DNA of 6,612 nucleotides from an uncultured Lachnospiraceae bacterium. GTDB taxonomy: Bacteria; Bacillota; Clostridia; Lachnospirales; Lachnospiraceae. Location: the NCBI GenBank assembly GCA_902803635.1, contig CADCQU010000343.1:1-6612 (forward strand), read 5' to 3'. Shown piece after piece: positions 1 to 5,836 of this stretch; the stretch's first letter is position 1, and each line of letters begins with the position of its first letter. The translations under genes and the position numbers were made by a program. The notes below the pieces were generated by a model. That model was not told the origin of the DNA and did no database searches. It worked only from the letters and a program-made list of their open reading frames with translations.

Positions 1-688
1 AGGTACAGGCCGCCCCGTTGAAGCCATACCAGCCGAGCCAGAGGATGAACACGCCGAGCGCACCAATCACGATGTTGTGACCCGGGAATGCATTGACCTT
101 CGTCACCTTCCCGCTCGCGTCCCGCTCAAATTTGCCGATGCGAGGGCCGACCATCTTGGCCCCGATGATTGCGGAAATGCCGCCGACCATGTGGATTGCG
201 CAGGAGCCCGCGAAATCGTGGAAGCCCATCTGGGCAAGCCAGCCGCCGCCCCAAATCCAGTGCGCCTCGATCGGATAGATGAGAGCCGAGATGACGGCGG
301 AGTAGACGCAGTAGCTGAGGAACCTCGTCCGCTCGGCCATCGCGCCGGAGACGATGGTCGCGGTGGTCGCGCAGAACACCAGGTTGAAAATGAAGTTCGA
401 CCAGTCGAAGGTGGCGTAGCTTGTGAAAATGTCAAAGCCGGGCTTGCCGATGAAACCGAAGAGGTCCTCGCCCAGAAGAAGCCCGAAGCCAATCGCGATG
501 AAGACCACGCAGCCGATGCAGAAATCCATGAGGTTCTTCATCAGGATGTTGCCGGCGTTTTTCGCGCGGGAAAAGCCCGTCTCCACCATCGCGAAGCCTG
601 CCTGCATCCAGAACACCAGGGCCGCGCCAATCAGAAACCAAACCGCAAATAACTCCCCATCCAATGCTTGCATCATTTCTTCCAACAT
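1..688 (-). CDS. amt: Ammonium transporter (Amt/MEP/Rh family), 3'-truncated by the window edge
   Basis: An integral membrane channel that takes up ammonium as the entry step of nitrogen assimilation. The 229 visible codons start at ATG 688-686, preceded by GGGAGG at 702-697. Full Amt proteins are roughly 400-450 residues, so about half is seen and the C-terminus lies outside the window. Hydrophobic segments are visible at about residues 13-34, 54-73, 97-117, 126-140 and 206-224. Family marks include ETGFSRAKN (36-44), a Phe at 105 near the position of the E. coli AmtB gate Phe107, WGGGWL (146-151) and the Amt signature starting DFAGS at 158. That signature carries the first pore-lining His at 166. 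It lies downstream of glnA on the same strand, separated by a terminator with an ANTAR-like antiterminator, so expression probably depends partly on regulated read-through from glnA. In many bacteria a PII gene (glnK) follows amt; this cannot be seen here. Confidence 0.96.
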   Translation of the reverse strand, partial: MLEEMMQALDGELFAVWFLIGAALVFWMQAGFAMVETGFSRAKNAGNILMKNLMDFCIGCVVFIAIGFGLLLGEDLFGFIGKPGFDIFTSYATFDWSNFIFNLVFCATTATIVSGAMAERTRFLSYCVYSAVISALIYPIEAHWIWGGGWLAQMGFHDFAGSCAIHMVGGISAIIGAKMVGPRIGKFERDASGKVTKVNAFPGHNIVIGALGVFILWLGWYGFNGAACT

Positions 689-742
689 GATTGTTTCCTC
701 CCTTCCACCTCCGGGAAATGACGACCGCCCTTTCCCTCATCC

Positions 743-779
743 CGACCGCATATGGCTGCGGAGCAGCCATCCTCGGTCG
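743..779 (-). other. Two-tier inverted repeat in the amt leader
   Basis: An inner 8-bp perfect stem (752-759 with 763-770, loop 3 nt) sits inside an outer 6-bp stem (743-748 with 774-779). In the transcript this lies just after the terminator U-run and about 55 nt before the amt start. It has no U-run of its own, so it is not an intrinsic terminator. One inner arm, GCAGCCAT, is also complementary to the 3' arm of the preceding terminator (GTGGCTGC, with one G-U pair), so the two could compete after read-through. It could instead protect the 5' end of a processed amt mRNA. The function is unknown. Confidence 0.5.
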
Positions 780-786
780 TGTGCAT

Positions 787-841
787 AAAAAAGCAGCCAC
801 CCCACTCTGGATTTTTCCACTCCATTGTGGGATCGCTGCTT
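787..841 (-). terminator. Intrinsic terminator between glnA and amt
   Basis: In the minus-strand RNA the arms AAGCAGCGATCCCAC (841-827) and GTGGGGTGGCTGCTT (805-791) form a 15-position stem with one G/G mismatch and one U-G pair. The stem runs into six T residues at 792-787. It lies about 80 nt after the glnA stop codon. A further hairpin (866-871 ATCAGC with 899-904 GCTGAT) lies between the stop codon and the terminator, and no good promoter is visible between 922 and 841. The terminator therefore probably ends glnA transcripts by default and limits read-through into amt. Confidence 0.85.
799..830 (-). promoter_or_regulatory. Candidate ANTAR-type dual-hexaloop antiterminator
   Basis: Hairpin P1 is CCAC (830-827), loop AATGGA (826-821), GTGG (820-817). 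After a four-A linker, hairpin P2 is ATCC (812-809), loop AGAGTG (808-803), GGGT (802-799). Both loops are six bases long with A at position 1 and G at position 4, the hallmark of RNAs bound by ANTAR-domain response regulators such as EutV. P1 uses the 5' arm of the terminator (831-827), while the P2 loop and 3' arm use its 3' arm (805-799). The hairpins and the terminator are therefore mutually exclusive. Binding of a nitrogen-responsive ANTAR protein would favour read-through into amt. The stems are only 4 bp each, and no ANTAR gene lies in the window. Confidence 0.62.
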
Positions 842-921
842 CTTAATTCCTTGCGGGCCTGCCATATCAGCTACAACCCGCCTATCTCCTTGTATGTGGC
901 TGATTTTAGCAACCTTGCGGC

Positions 922-3021
922 TTAATATACCGAGAACAGGAGCTTTCCGTAGCTCGGGAAGGGCCAGAAGCGCTCGCCAGTGAGCATTTCGGCCTCGTCG
1001 ACGTGCTTGCGGAGGTGGTCCATCTTCGGGATCACGTCATCGCGGATGGCCTCGGAGGTCTTGATGACATCCTCGCAATCCTTGATAGCTTCCAGTGCCT
1101 CCTCCAGATCCTTCACGCGCTCCAGGATGTAGTCCGTCAGCTCGGACAAACGCTCCATCGTCGAAATCTCGTAGTTGCATTTGACGCGGCTGCTCACCGA
1201 CTTCATCATCGACGTCGTATTTGCCAGGTTGTAGAGGTAATCCTCGATCGCGGGCAGATAGTTCTTGCGCACCATGTCAACCATCGTGTGACCTTCAATG
1301 TTCACGGTCTTGCAGTAGTTCTCCAGCATGATCTCACAGCGCGAGTGCAGCTCGGATTCCGTGAAGATCTGATGGGCCATCAGCATTTCCATGTTCTTCG
1401 GGTCAAGAAGATGCGGCATCGCATCCGGCGTGGTCTTGAGGTTCGAAAGCCCGCGGACCTCGGTCGCCTCCTTCACCCACTCCTCGCCATAGCCGTTTCC
1501 GTTGAAGAGGATGCGCTCGTGCTTTGCGATGACCTCCTTGATGAGGTCGTGCAGGGCACCCTCAAAGTCCTCCACGCCCTCCAGCCGGTCCGCGTACTGC
1601 TTCAGGCTCTCCGCGACGGCCGCGTTCAGCATGATGTTGCAGCAGGCGATGCTGTTCGAGGAGCCAAGCGAGCGGAACTCGAACTTGTTCCCGGTGAAGG
1701 CAAATGGCGACGTGCGGTTGCGGTCGGTGGTGTCCCTGCGGAAGCGCGGCAGCGTATGTACGCCAAGCTTCATAATCACCTTCTCCGTACCCTGGTACGG
1801 CTCGTCCTTCTTGATCGCATCAAGAATGCCGGTCAGCTCGTCGCCGAGGAAGACGGAAATGATTGCCGGCGGGGCTTCATTTGCACCGAGGCGGTGGTCG
1901 TTACCGGCCGTCGCGACGGAGAGCCGGAGCAGATCCTGGTAATCGTCCACCGCCTGGATGACCGCACATAAGAAGAGGAGGAACTGTGCGTTTTCATACG
2001 GGGTCTCACCCGGGGACAACAGGTTCACACCGGTGTCGGTCGCCATGGACCAGTTGTTGTGCTTGCCGGACCCGTTCACACCGGCAAATGGCTTCTCATG
2101 GAGGAGGCAGACCATGCCGTGCTTCCGCGCGACCTTCTGCATGATTTCCATCGTCAGCTGGTTGTTATCGGTCGCGACATTTGTCGTGGAATAAATCGGA
2201 GCCAGCTCGTGCTGGGCGGGGGCGACCTCGTTGTGCTCGGTCTTGGCGAGGATGCCGAGCTTCCACAGCTCGTTGTTGAGATCCTCCATGAAGGCGGAGA
2301 CGCGCGGCTTGATCACGCCGAAATAGTGGTCGTCCAGCTCCTGGCCCTTCGGCGGCATCGCGCCAAAGAGGGTGCGGCCCGTGTATACAAGGTCCGGGCG
2401 CTTCTCGAACATTTCCTTGTCGATAAGGAAGTACTCCTGCTCCGGGCCGACGCTCGTACGGACGTATTTGACTTCCTGCCCGAAGAGCTTGAGCACGCGC
2501 TTCGCCTGGCGGTTCAGGGCCTGCATCGAGCGGAGCAGCGGGGTCTTCTTGTCGAGCGCGTCGCCCGAGTACGAGCAAAACGCCGTCGGAATGCACAGGG
2601 TATGGTCTTTAATGAACGCATACGATGTGGGGTCCCAGGCCGTGTAGCCACGCGCTTCAAATGTCGCGCGGAGGCCGCCCGAGGGGAACGAGGAGGCATC
2701 CGGCTCGCCCTTGATGAGCTCCTTGCCGGAGAACTCCATGATCACGCCGCCGTCGGGGGACGGGCAAATGAAGCTGTCGTGCTTCTCGGCGGTCACGCCG
2801 GTCAGCGGCTGGAACCAGTGCGTGAAATGCGTCGCGCCCTTCTCCACGGCCCAATCGCGCATTTCCGCGGCGACGGCCTCGGCCACGGCCTCGTCCAGCC
2901 TCTCGTTCTCGTCAATCGTCTTCTTTAAGGAGTTGTACACCTTCGCCGAAAGGCGGGCGCGCATCACCCGATCGTCAAATACCATCGAACCAAAAATCTC
3001 CGGTACATTCTGCTTTTCCAT
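922..3021 (-). CDS. glnN: Glutamine synthetase, type III
   Basis: ATP-dependent ligation of ammonia to glutamate, giving glutamine; a cytoplasmic oligomer. The protein is 699 residues, the usual length for the GS III class (about 700, against about 450 for GS I). The start at 3021-3019 ([10 protein letters not shown]) is chosen because AAGGAGG lies at 3034-3028, six bases upstream. The frame is open much further upstream but that stretch contains the promoter and leader. Recognisable blocks are the N-terminal GS III region with [12 protein letters not shown] (64-75), the metal/glutamate-binding PEQEYFLID (193-201), NEVAPAQHE (264-272), the ATP-site loop [10 protein letters not shown] (316-325), RLGANEAPP (377-385), [23 protein letters not shown] (433-455) and a helical C-terminal third. 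Many databases would label it glnA. It has its own promoter with a promoter-proximal attenuator and a roughly 290-nt leader, and probably reads through into amt. No missing catalytic block was seen. Confidence 0.97.
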   Translation of the reverse strand: MEKQNVPEIFGSMVFDDRVMRARLSAKVYNSLKKTIDENERLDEAVAEAVAAEMRDWAVEKGATHFTHWFQPLTGVTAEKHDSFICPSPDGGVIMEFSGKELIKGEPDASSFPSGGLRATFEARGYTAWDPTSYAFIKDHTLCIPTAFCSYSGDALDKKTPLLRSMQALNRQAKRVLKLFGQEVKYVRTSVGPEQEYFLIDKEMFEKRPDLVYTGRTLFGAMPPKGQELDDHYFGVIKPRVSAFMEDLNNELWKLGILAKTEHNEVAPAQHELAPIYSTTNVATDNNQLTMEIMQKVARKHGMVCLLHEKPFAGVNGSGKHNNWSMATDTGVNLLSPGETPYENAQFLLFLCAVIQAVDDYQDLLRLSVATAGNDHRLGANEAPPAIISVFLGDELTGILDAIKKDEPYQGTEKVIMKLGVHTLPRFRRDTTDRNRTSPFAFTGNKFEFRSLGSSNSIACCNIMLNAAVAESLKQYADRLEGVEDFEGALHDLIKEVIAKHERILFNGNGYGEEWVKEATEVRGLSNLKTTPDAMPHLLDPKNMEMLMAHQIFTESELHSRCEIMLENYCKTVNIEGHTMVDMVRKNYLPAIEDYLYNLANTTSMMKSVSSRVKCNYEISTMERLSELTDYILERVKDLEEALEAIKDCEDVIKTSEAIRDDVIPKMDHLRKHVDEAEMLTGERFWPFPSYGKLLFSVY

Positions 3022-3035
3022 AATTCTCCTCCTTC

Positions 3036-3165
3036 CCGAAGTGTCTCGGCAAATGCAAACCGCCCTGCCGAAGCCATTTTCTGCTCTGCTCATGGAACAG
3101 GGATGGCAAATGTCTCCGCCGCCGTCCTGGGATGTTGGCCATCCCGAAGAGGTTTGGCAAATAAG
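3036..3165 (-). repeat. Degenerate GGCAAAT repeat units in the glnA 5' UTR
   Basis: Three copies of GGCAAAT occur on the plus strand at 3048-3054, 3105-3111 and 3156-3162. Two of them share a longer pattern on the minus strand: ATTTGCC, eight variable bases, then TCGGGAAG (near 3036-3054) or TCGGGATG (near 3142-3162). Units of the same layout, ATTTGCC-N8-TGCGGAAG, lie inside asnB at about 5304-5325 and 5352-5373. The stretch also holds a 6-bp hairpin at 3129-3145 (GGGATG/CATCCC). No credible small gene was found in this untranslated region. Confidence 0.5.
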
Positions 3166-3174
3166 AATTGCGTA

Positions 3175-3258
3175 AGAGAAAAAGGAGGCGAATGCCGAAC
3201 CTTTACTCCCTTCGCGAGCCGCGTGCTGTCGAAGGCAGCTAAATTCCGAACGCGGCTC
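3175..3258 (-). promoter_or_regulatory. Conserved structured leader element upstream of glnA
   Basis: Located just after the leader terminator. Stem A pairs GAGCCGCGT (3258-3250) with ACGCGGCTC (3224-3216), nine perfect base pairs, and encloses a 25-nt insert containing a GCTG/CAGC mini-hairpin. Stem B is an imperfect pairing of about 3200-3208 with 3175-3185, closing a loop that contains GGCATTCGCC. The same element, with an identical stem A and loop core, lies upstream of asnB at 5681-5764. Stem B there has different bases but still pairs, which supports a real RNA structure. I do not recognise an Rfam family; T-box sequences are absent. Confidence 0.6.
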
Positions 3259-3268
3259 TGTGAATAAG

Positions 3269-3301
3269 AAAAGGCGCCCCGGAGATAACCTCCGAGACGC
3301 C
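3269..3301 (-). terminator. Promoter-proximal attenuator terminator of glnA
   Basis: The arms GGCGTCTCGGAG (3301-3290) and CTCCGGGGCGCC (3284-3273) give 12 uninterrupted pairs including two U-G pairs. The loop is GTTAT, followed by TTTTCTTA. It begins only about 13 nt after the predicted glnA transcription start, so most transcripts would stop near +45 unless termination is relieved. An alternative hairpin, GAGGC (3309-3305), loop AAGGGC, GTCTC (3298-3294), shares its 3' half with the terminator 5' arm and would compete with it. Confidence 0.8.
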
Positions 3302-3320
3302 CTTGCCTCTATGGTTGCAA

Positions 3321-3349
3321 ATGATACTTCCATTTTTTGCACTTGTCAA
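3321..3349 (-). promoter_or_regulatory. glnA promoter (sigma-A type)
   Basis: TTGACA (3349-3344) and TATCAT (3326-3321) are separated by 17 bases on the minus strand, close to consensus. The predicted start is near 3314, giving a leader of about 290 nt before the glnA ATG. The asnB promoter has the same arrangement relative to a homologous leader. Confidence 0.85.
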
Positions 3350-3358
3350 GCGATTTTC

Positions 3359-3376
3359 TGTACTTTTTCAAGTACA
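3359..3376. promoter_or_regulatory. Inverted repeat upstream of the glnA promoter
   Basis: TGTACTT at 3359-3365 and AAGTACA at 3370-3376 are perfect 7-bp arms around a 4-bp centre, about 10 bp upstream of the -35 hexamer. A related pattern ACTTGTCAAG covers the -35 itself (3341-3350), about 21 bp away, two helical turns. This could be an operator pair. It does not fit the GlnR consensus TGTNA-N7-TNACA because position 5 is C. Confidence 0.35.
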
Positions 3377-3437
3377 AATCTTAATCTGCCCAGGTGGCCC
3401 CATTTTATATATCATGCTTTTGGGTAGCCCCTACAAT

Positions 3438-3797
3438 TTAAGCTCAAAACGCCTTTTTCGGGGATTTGAGCTTAACTTTCCTCCGAGTATCCCTCACATA
3501 TTAAGCTCAAAACGCCTTTTTCGGGGATTTGAGCTTAACTTTCCTCCGGGTATCTCTCACATATTAAGCTCAAAACACCTTTTTCGGGGATTTGAGCTTA
3601 ACTTTCTTCCGGGTATCCCTCACATATTAAGCTCAAAACCCCTTTTTCGGGGATTTGAGCTTAACTTTCCCCCGGGTTTCCCTCACATATTAAGCTCAAA
3701 ACGCCTTTTTCGGGGATCTGAGCTTAACTTTCCTCCGGGTATCCCTCACATATTAAGCTCAAAACCCCTTTTTCGGGGATTTGAGCTTAACTTTCCT
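3438..3797. repeat. Six tandem 63-bp repeats, each with a 38-bp palindrome
   Basis: Copies begin at 3438, 3501, 3564, 3627, 3690 and 3753, a period of exactly 63 bp. Each has TTAAGCTCAAA and TTTGAGCTTAA as perfect 11-bp arms (copy 5 has one mismatch). Inside them is CNCC, TTTTTC, GGGG, which extends the hairpin fully in copies 4 and 6 (CCCC) and partly in the others (CGCC or CACC). A 25-bp linker ending CTCACATA follows each copy except the last, where it decays after 3796. The array sits between the asnB stop codon and the glnA promoter. Because 63 is divisible by three, the plus strand shows a spurious reading frame of 21-residue repeats. There is no U-run after the hairpins, so they are not typical terminators, though they may stall polymerase or stabilise the asnB 3' end. 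Confidence 0.95.
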
Positions 3798-3857
3798 TAT
3801 GTTAGAAAGCAGTCCTCCCACACGGTCCCTCTCCATCACGGCGTGCAGGTGGGGAAC

Positions 3858-5651
3858 TTACTCCCCGCTCGCCCCGTAATTGGAGAGGACGCGGGCGGAG
3901 GGGTCGTTCACGTTGCAGCCCTCCCAATTCTTGTTGGGCATCCAGAAGTCCACGACCATCTGTGACTGGCCCGCATAGTCCTTCTCGAAAAGGTCGCGGT
4001 AAAGGAGCGACTCCTTCGTAAAAGGCTTCGCGTGACTGTATTTGCCGATACCGGCCGCGTACTCCGCGTCCGTGTACTGCGCATTTGCATAATTTGCCAG
4101 ATCGTCCTTCAGAGAATGTCCCACCGCGTCGGAAAAGGCGGCCTTCTCCCGCCAGAGGATGCTGTCCGGTATCAGGGCATCCTTTTCAAAAGCGTGCCTG
4201 AGGAGATACTTTCCCTTCCCATAGCGGTTCAGCTTCTTTTCCGGGTCGATCGCCATGCAGTACTCGACAAAGGCGAGGTCGCCGAAGGGCACCCGCGCCT
4301 CCAGAGAGTTCACACTGATGCAGCGGTCGGCACGCAGAACGTCATACATATGAATCTCGCGGATTCGTTTCTCCGCCTCCTTCTGGAATTCGGCAGCATT
4401 TGGCGCGAAATCCGTATACTTGTAGCCGAAGATCTCGTCCGAAATCTCCCCGGTCATAATCACGCGTACATCCGAGGTCTCGTGGATGGCCTTGCACACA
4501 AGATACATGCCGATGGACGCACGGATCGTCGTAATGTCATAGGTCCCGAGGGCCTCGACGACCACGGGCAGGGCTGCCAGCACGTCCGCCTCCGAGATGA
4601 TGACCTCGTGGTGGTTCGAGTGGATATATTCCGCAACCTCCCGTGCATATTTTAAATCAATCGCGTCAATGTCCATACCGATCGCCCAGGTCTCCAGGGG
4701 CTTCTCGGTGAGGGTGGCCGCGATCCCGCAGACAAGCGAGGAGTCGAGACCACCCGATAGGAGAAAACCAACCGGCGTATCGGAATCGAGACGCTTTTGC
4801 ACCGCCGCGATCAGAAGGTCGTGGATATTTGTCGAGATTGCTTCCAGATCGTCCGCGTGAGGAGCTTTCACCTCCGCCATATCTCGGTATTTGACAAATT
4901 TTCCGTCCGCAAAGTAGTGGCCGGGAGGAAATGGAAATACCTGCGCAACCAGCGAGAGCAGATTCTTCGGCTCCGAGGCGAAGACAAATGTCCCGTCCTC
5001 CGTCTGCCCGTAGTAGAGTGGGCGGATGCCGATCGGGTCCCGCGCCGCCAGATACGACCCCTTTGCCGCATCGTAGAGGACCAGCGCGTACTCCGCGTCC
5101 AGCATCCCGAACATTTCCGTCCCATACTCCTGATACAGGGCAGGCAGAATCTCGCAGTCGGAATCGCTGATAAATCGATAGCCCTTGGCAATGAGCCCCT
5201 CCTTCAGCGGCCGGAAACCGTAGATTTCCCCGTTGCAGACAAGGGCATATTCATAATTATCAGGAAGAGTAAGAAAGCTGCCAGCGGAGTTCTTGCCGCA
5301 CTCTTCCGCAGAATCCCTGGCAAATGCAACGGCGGAGCTTTCATCACACCCTTCCGCAGGCTTGCCGGCAAATGCACTCGTCCCGGTTTTCTTCTCCCCG
5401 CAGGCAAATCCATCTTCCGTCATTGCGTTCTTTTCTTCGCTTAGGAGGATCGTCCCGCCCTTCCCGAAAACGAAGGGCTGCATTCCCTCCTCCGTAAGTC
5501 CCATGATGGAAAGGCGGTTGAAGCCAAGATAGCCGTTGCCCGTGTCCACGAGCCGGGTCGCATCCGGCCCCCGCGATTTCGTCTTCGCCAGCGCGGCCTG
5601 CACCGCCTCCTTCGTCCCGCCTTTTCCGCAATACGCCAATATCGAACACAT
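3858..5651 (-). CDS. asnB: Asparagine synthase (glutamine-hydrolysing)
   Basis: ATP-dependent conversion of aspartate to asparagine using glutamine nitrogen, in the cytoplasm. The protein is 597 residues. The start at 5651 gives MCSI, leaving Cys2 as the N-terminal glutaminase nucleophile, and GGGAGG at 5664-5659 is spaced seven bases away. The glutaminase domain shows RGPD (27-30), NRLSIM (45-50), NGEIYGF (140-146) and SDSDCE (162-167). The synthetase domain has the PP-loop SGGLDSS (299-305), YDITTIRAS (371-379), GEISDEIFGY (401-410), NSLEARVPF (448-456) and EKAAFSDAVGHS (502-513), and the protein ends NVNDPSARVLSNYGASGE. Compared with E. coli AsnB there are about 65 extra residues between MQPF and the NGEIY strand (roughly 66-133), with short tandem repeats. 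No intrinsic terminator with a U-run is visible after the stop (3798-3857); the palindrome array follows. It lies upstream of glnA, which supplies its glutamine. Confidence 0.96.
   Translation of the reverse strand: MCSILAYCGKGGTKEAVQAALAKTKSRGPDATRLVDTGNGYLGFNRLSIMGLTEEGMQPFVFGKGGTILLSEEKNAMTEDGFACGEKKTGTSAFAGKPAEGCDESSAVAFARDSAEECGKNSAGSFLTLPDNYEYALVCNGEIYGFRPLKEGLIAKGYRFISDSDCEILPALYQEYGTEMFGMLDAEYALVLYDAAKGSYLAARDPIGIRPLYYGQTEDGTFVFASEPKNLLSLVAQVFPFPPGHYFADGKFVKYRDMAEVKAPHADDLEAISTNIHDLLIAAVQKRLDSDTPVGFLLSGGLDSSLVCGIAATLTEKPLETWAIGMDIDAIDLKYAREVAEYIHSNHHEVIISEADVLAALPVVVEALGTYDITTIRASIGMYLVCKAIHETSDVRVIMTGEISDEIFGYKYTDFAPNAAEFQKEAEKRIREIHMYDVLRADRCISVNSLEARVPFGDLAFVEYCMAIDPEKKLNRYGKGKYLLRHAFEKDALIPDSILWREKAAFSDAVGHSLKDDLANYANAQYTDAEYAAGIGKYSHAKPFTKESLLYRDLFEKDYAGQSQMVVDFWMPNKNWEGCNVNDPSARVLSNYGASGE
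5280..5411 (-). repeat. In-frame short tandem repeats within the asnB insertion
   Basis: Residues 93-108 (AFAGKPAEGCDESSAV) and 109-124 (AFARDSAEECGKNSAG) are two 16-residue units. A partial unit GFACGEKKTGTS (81-92) precedes them. At the DNA level each starts with ATTTGCC (plus strand GGCAAAT at 5319, 5367 and 5403), and the two full units then have N8-TGCGGAAG. The composition is Ala, Ser, Glu, Lys and Gly rich, so a flexible surface loop is likely. The units resemble the repeats in the glnA 5' UTR. Confidence 0.7.
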
Positions 5652-5680
5652 GTCACTACCTCCCGCCCCATCATATATTA

Positions 5681-5764
5681 GGGTAGAGGGAGGCGAATGC
5701 CGAACCTCTACCCCTCCTCGCGAGCCGCGTGCTGTCGAAGGCAGCAAAATTCCATACGCGGCTC
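5681..5764 (-). promoter_or_regulatory. Conserved structured leader element upstream of asnB
   Basis: Second copy of the element at 3175-3258. Stem A (5764-5756 with 5730-5722) has the same nine pairs and the same 25-nt insert length; the insert differs at only three positions. Stem B is stronger here: nine perfect pairs of GGGTAGAGG and CCTCTACCC (5681-5689 with 5705-5713), closing a loop with GGCATTCGCC. It ends about 30 nt before the asnB start codon and about 17 nt before the ribosome site, so it could influence translation as well as transcript stability. Confidence 0.62.
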
Positions 5765-5775
5765 TGTGAATACGT

Positions 5776-5827
5776 AAAAAAGGCAAGGGGTCTTTGAGAA
5801 TAAAATCTCCAAGACACCCTTGCCTTT
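5776..5827 (-). terminator. Promoter-proximal attenuator terminator of asnB
   Basis: The stem begins AAGGCAAGGG (from 5826) and closes CCCTTGCCTT before six T residues at 5781-5776. The upper stem pairs GTCTT with AAGAC and GAGA with TCTC around a TTTTAT loop, with one bulge and one G/A mismatch. It starts almost at the predicted asnB start site. It also lies just after the stop codon of the upstream surface-protein gene and may serve as that gene's terminator. A competing hairpin, AAGGC (5826-5822), loop AAGGGT, GTCTT (5815-5811), mirrors the one in the glnA leader. Confidence 0.85.
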
Positions 5828-5836
5828 ATGGGCGTA

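Noticed and set aside
77..652. Plus-strand 191-codon frame opposite amt
   Set aside because: The minus strand encodes a clear ammonium transporter with the family signature; the plus frame is charged and featureless.
1003..2928. Long plus-strand reading frames opposite glnA (322 and 289 codons)
   Set aside because: They are antisense shadows of a GC-rich gene, with Leu/Val/His/Arg-rich low-information products, no ribosome sites, and no motifs I recognise.
3175..3310. T-box riboswitch or GlnR operator controlling glnA
   Set aside because: No T-box core (GGGTGG...CCGCG type) or specifier loop was found, the structured part follows rather than precedes the terminator, and no TGTNA-N7-TNACA site was found.
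3022..3342. N-terminal extension of glnA by 107 codons
   Set aside because: The extension covers the promoter, attenuator and leader structures. GS III starts at [10 protein letters not shown] with a strong ribosome site at 3034-3028, giving the normal family length.
3438..3797. CRISPR array
   Set aside because: The sequences between the palindromes are 25-bp near-identical linkers rather than unique spacers, and no cas gene is nearby.
3303..3965. 220-codon plus-strand reading frame made of 21-residue repeats (ILSSKRLFRGFELNF type)
   Set aside because: It is the translation of the 63-bp palindromic array, starts inside the glnA promoter/leader region and runs antisense into asnB. No ribosome site was seen. 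The 63-bp period explains the open frame.
5708..5755. 15-codon leader peptide ([15 protein letters not shown]) in the asnB leader
   Set aside because: The start codon is absent in the homologous glnA leader, there is no ribosome site, and it lies in conserved stem A. Conservation is better explained by RNA structure.
5652..5786. N-terminal extension of asnB by 45 codons
   Set aside because: AsnB needs Cys2 as the exposed N-terminal nucleophile. Only the start at 5651 gives MCSI, and it has a good ribosome site.
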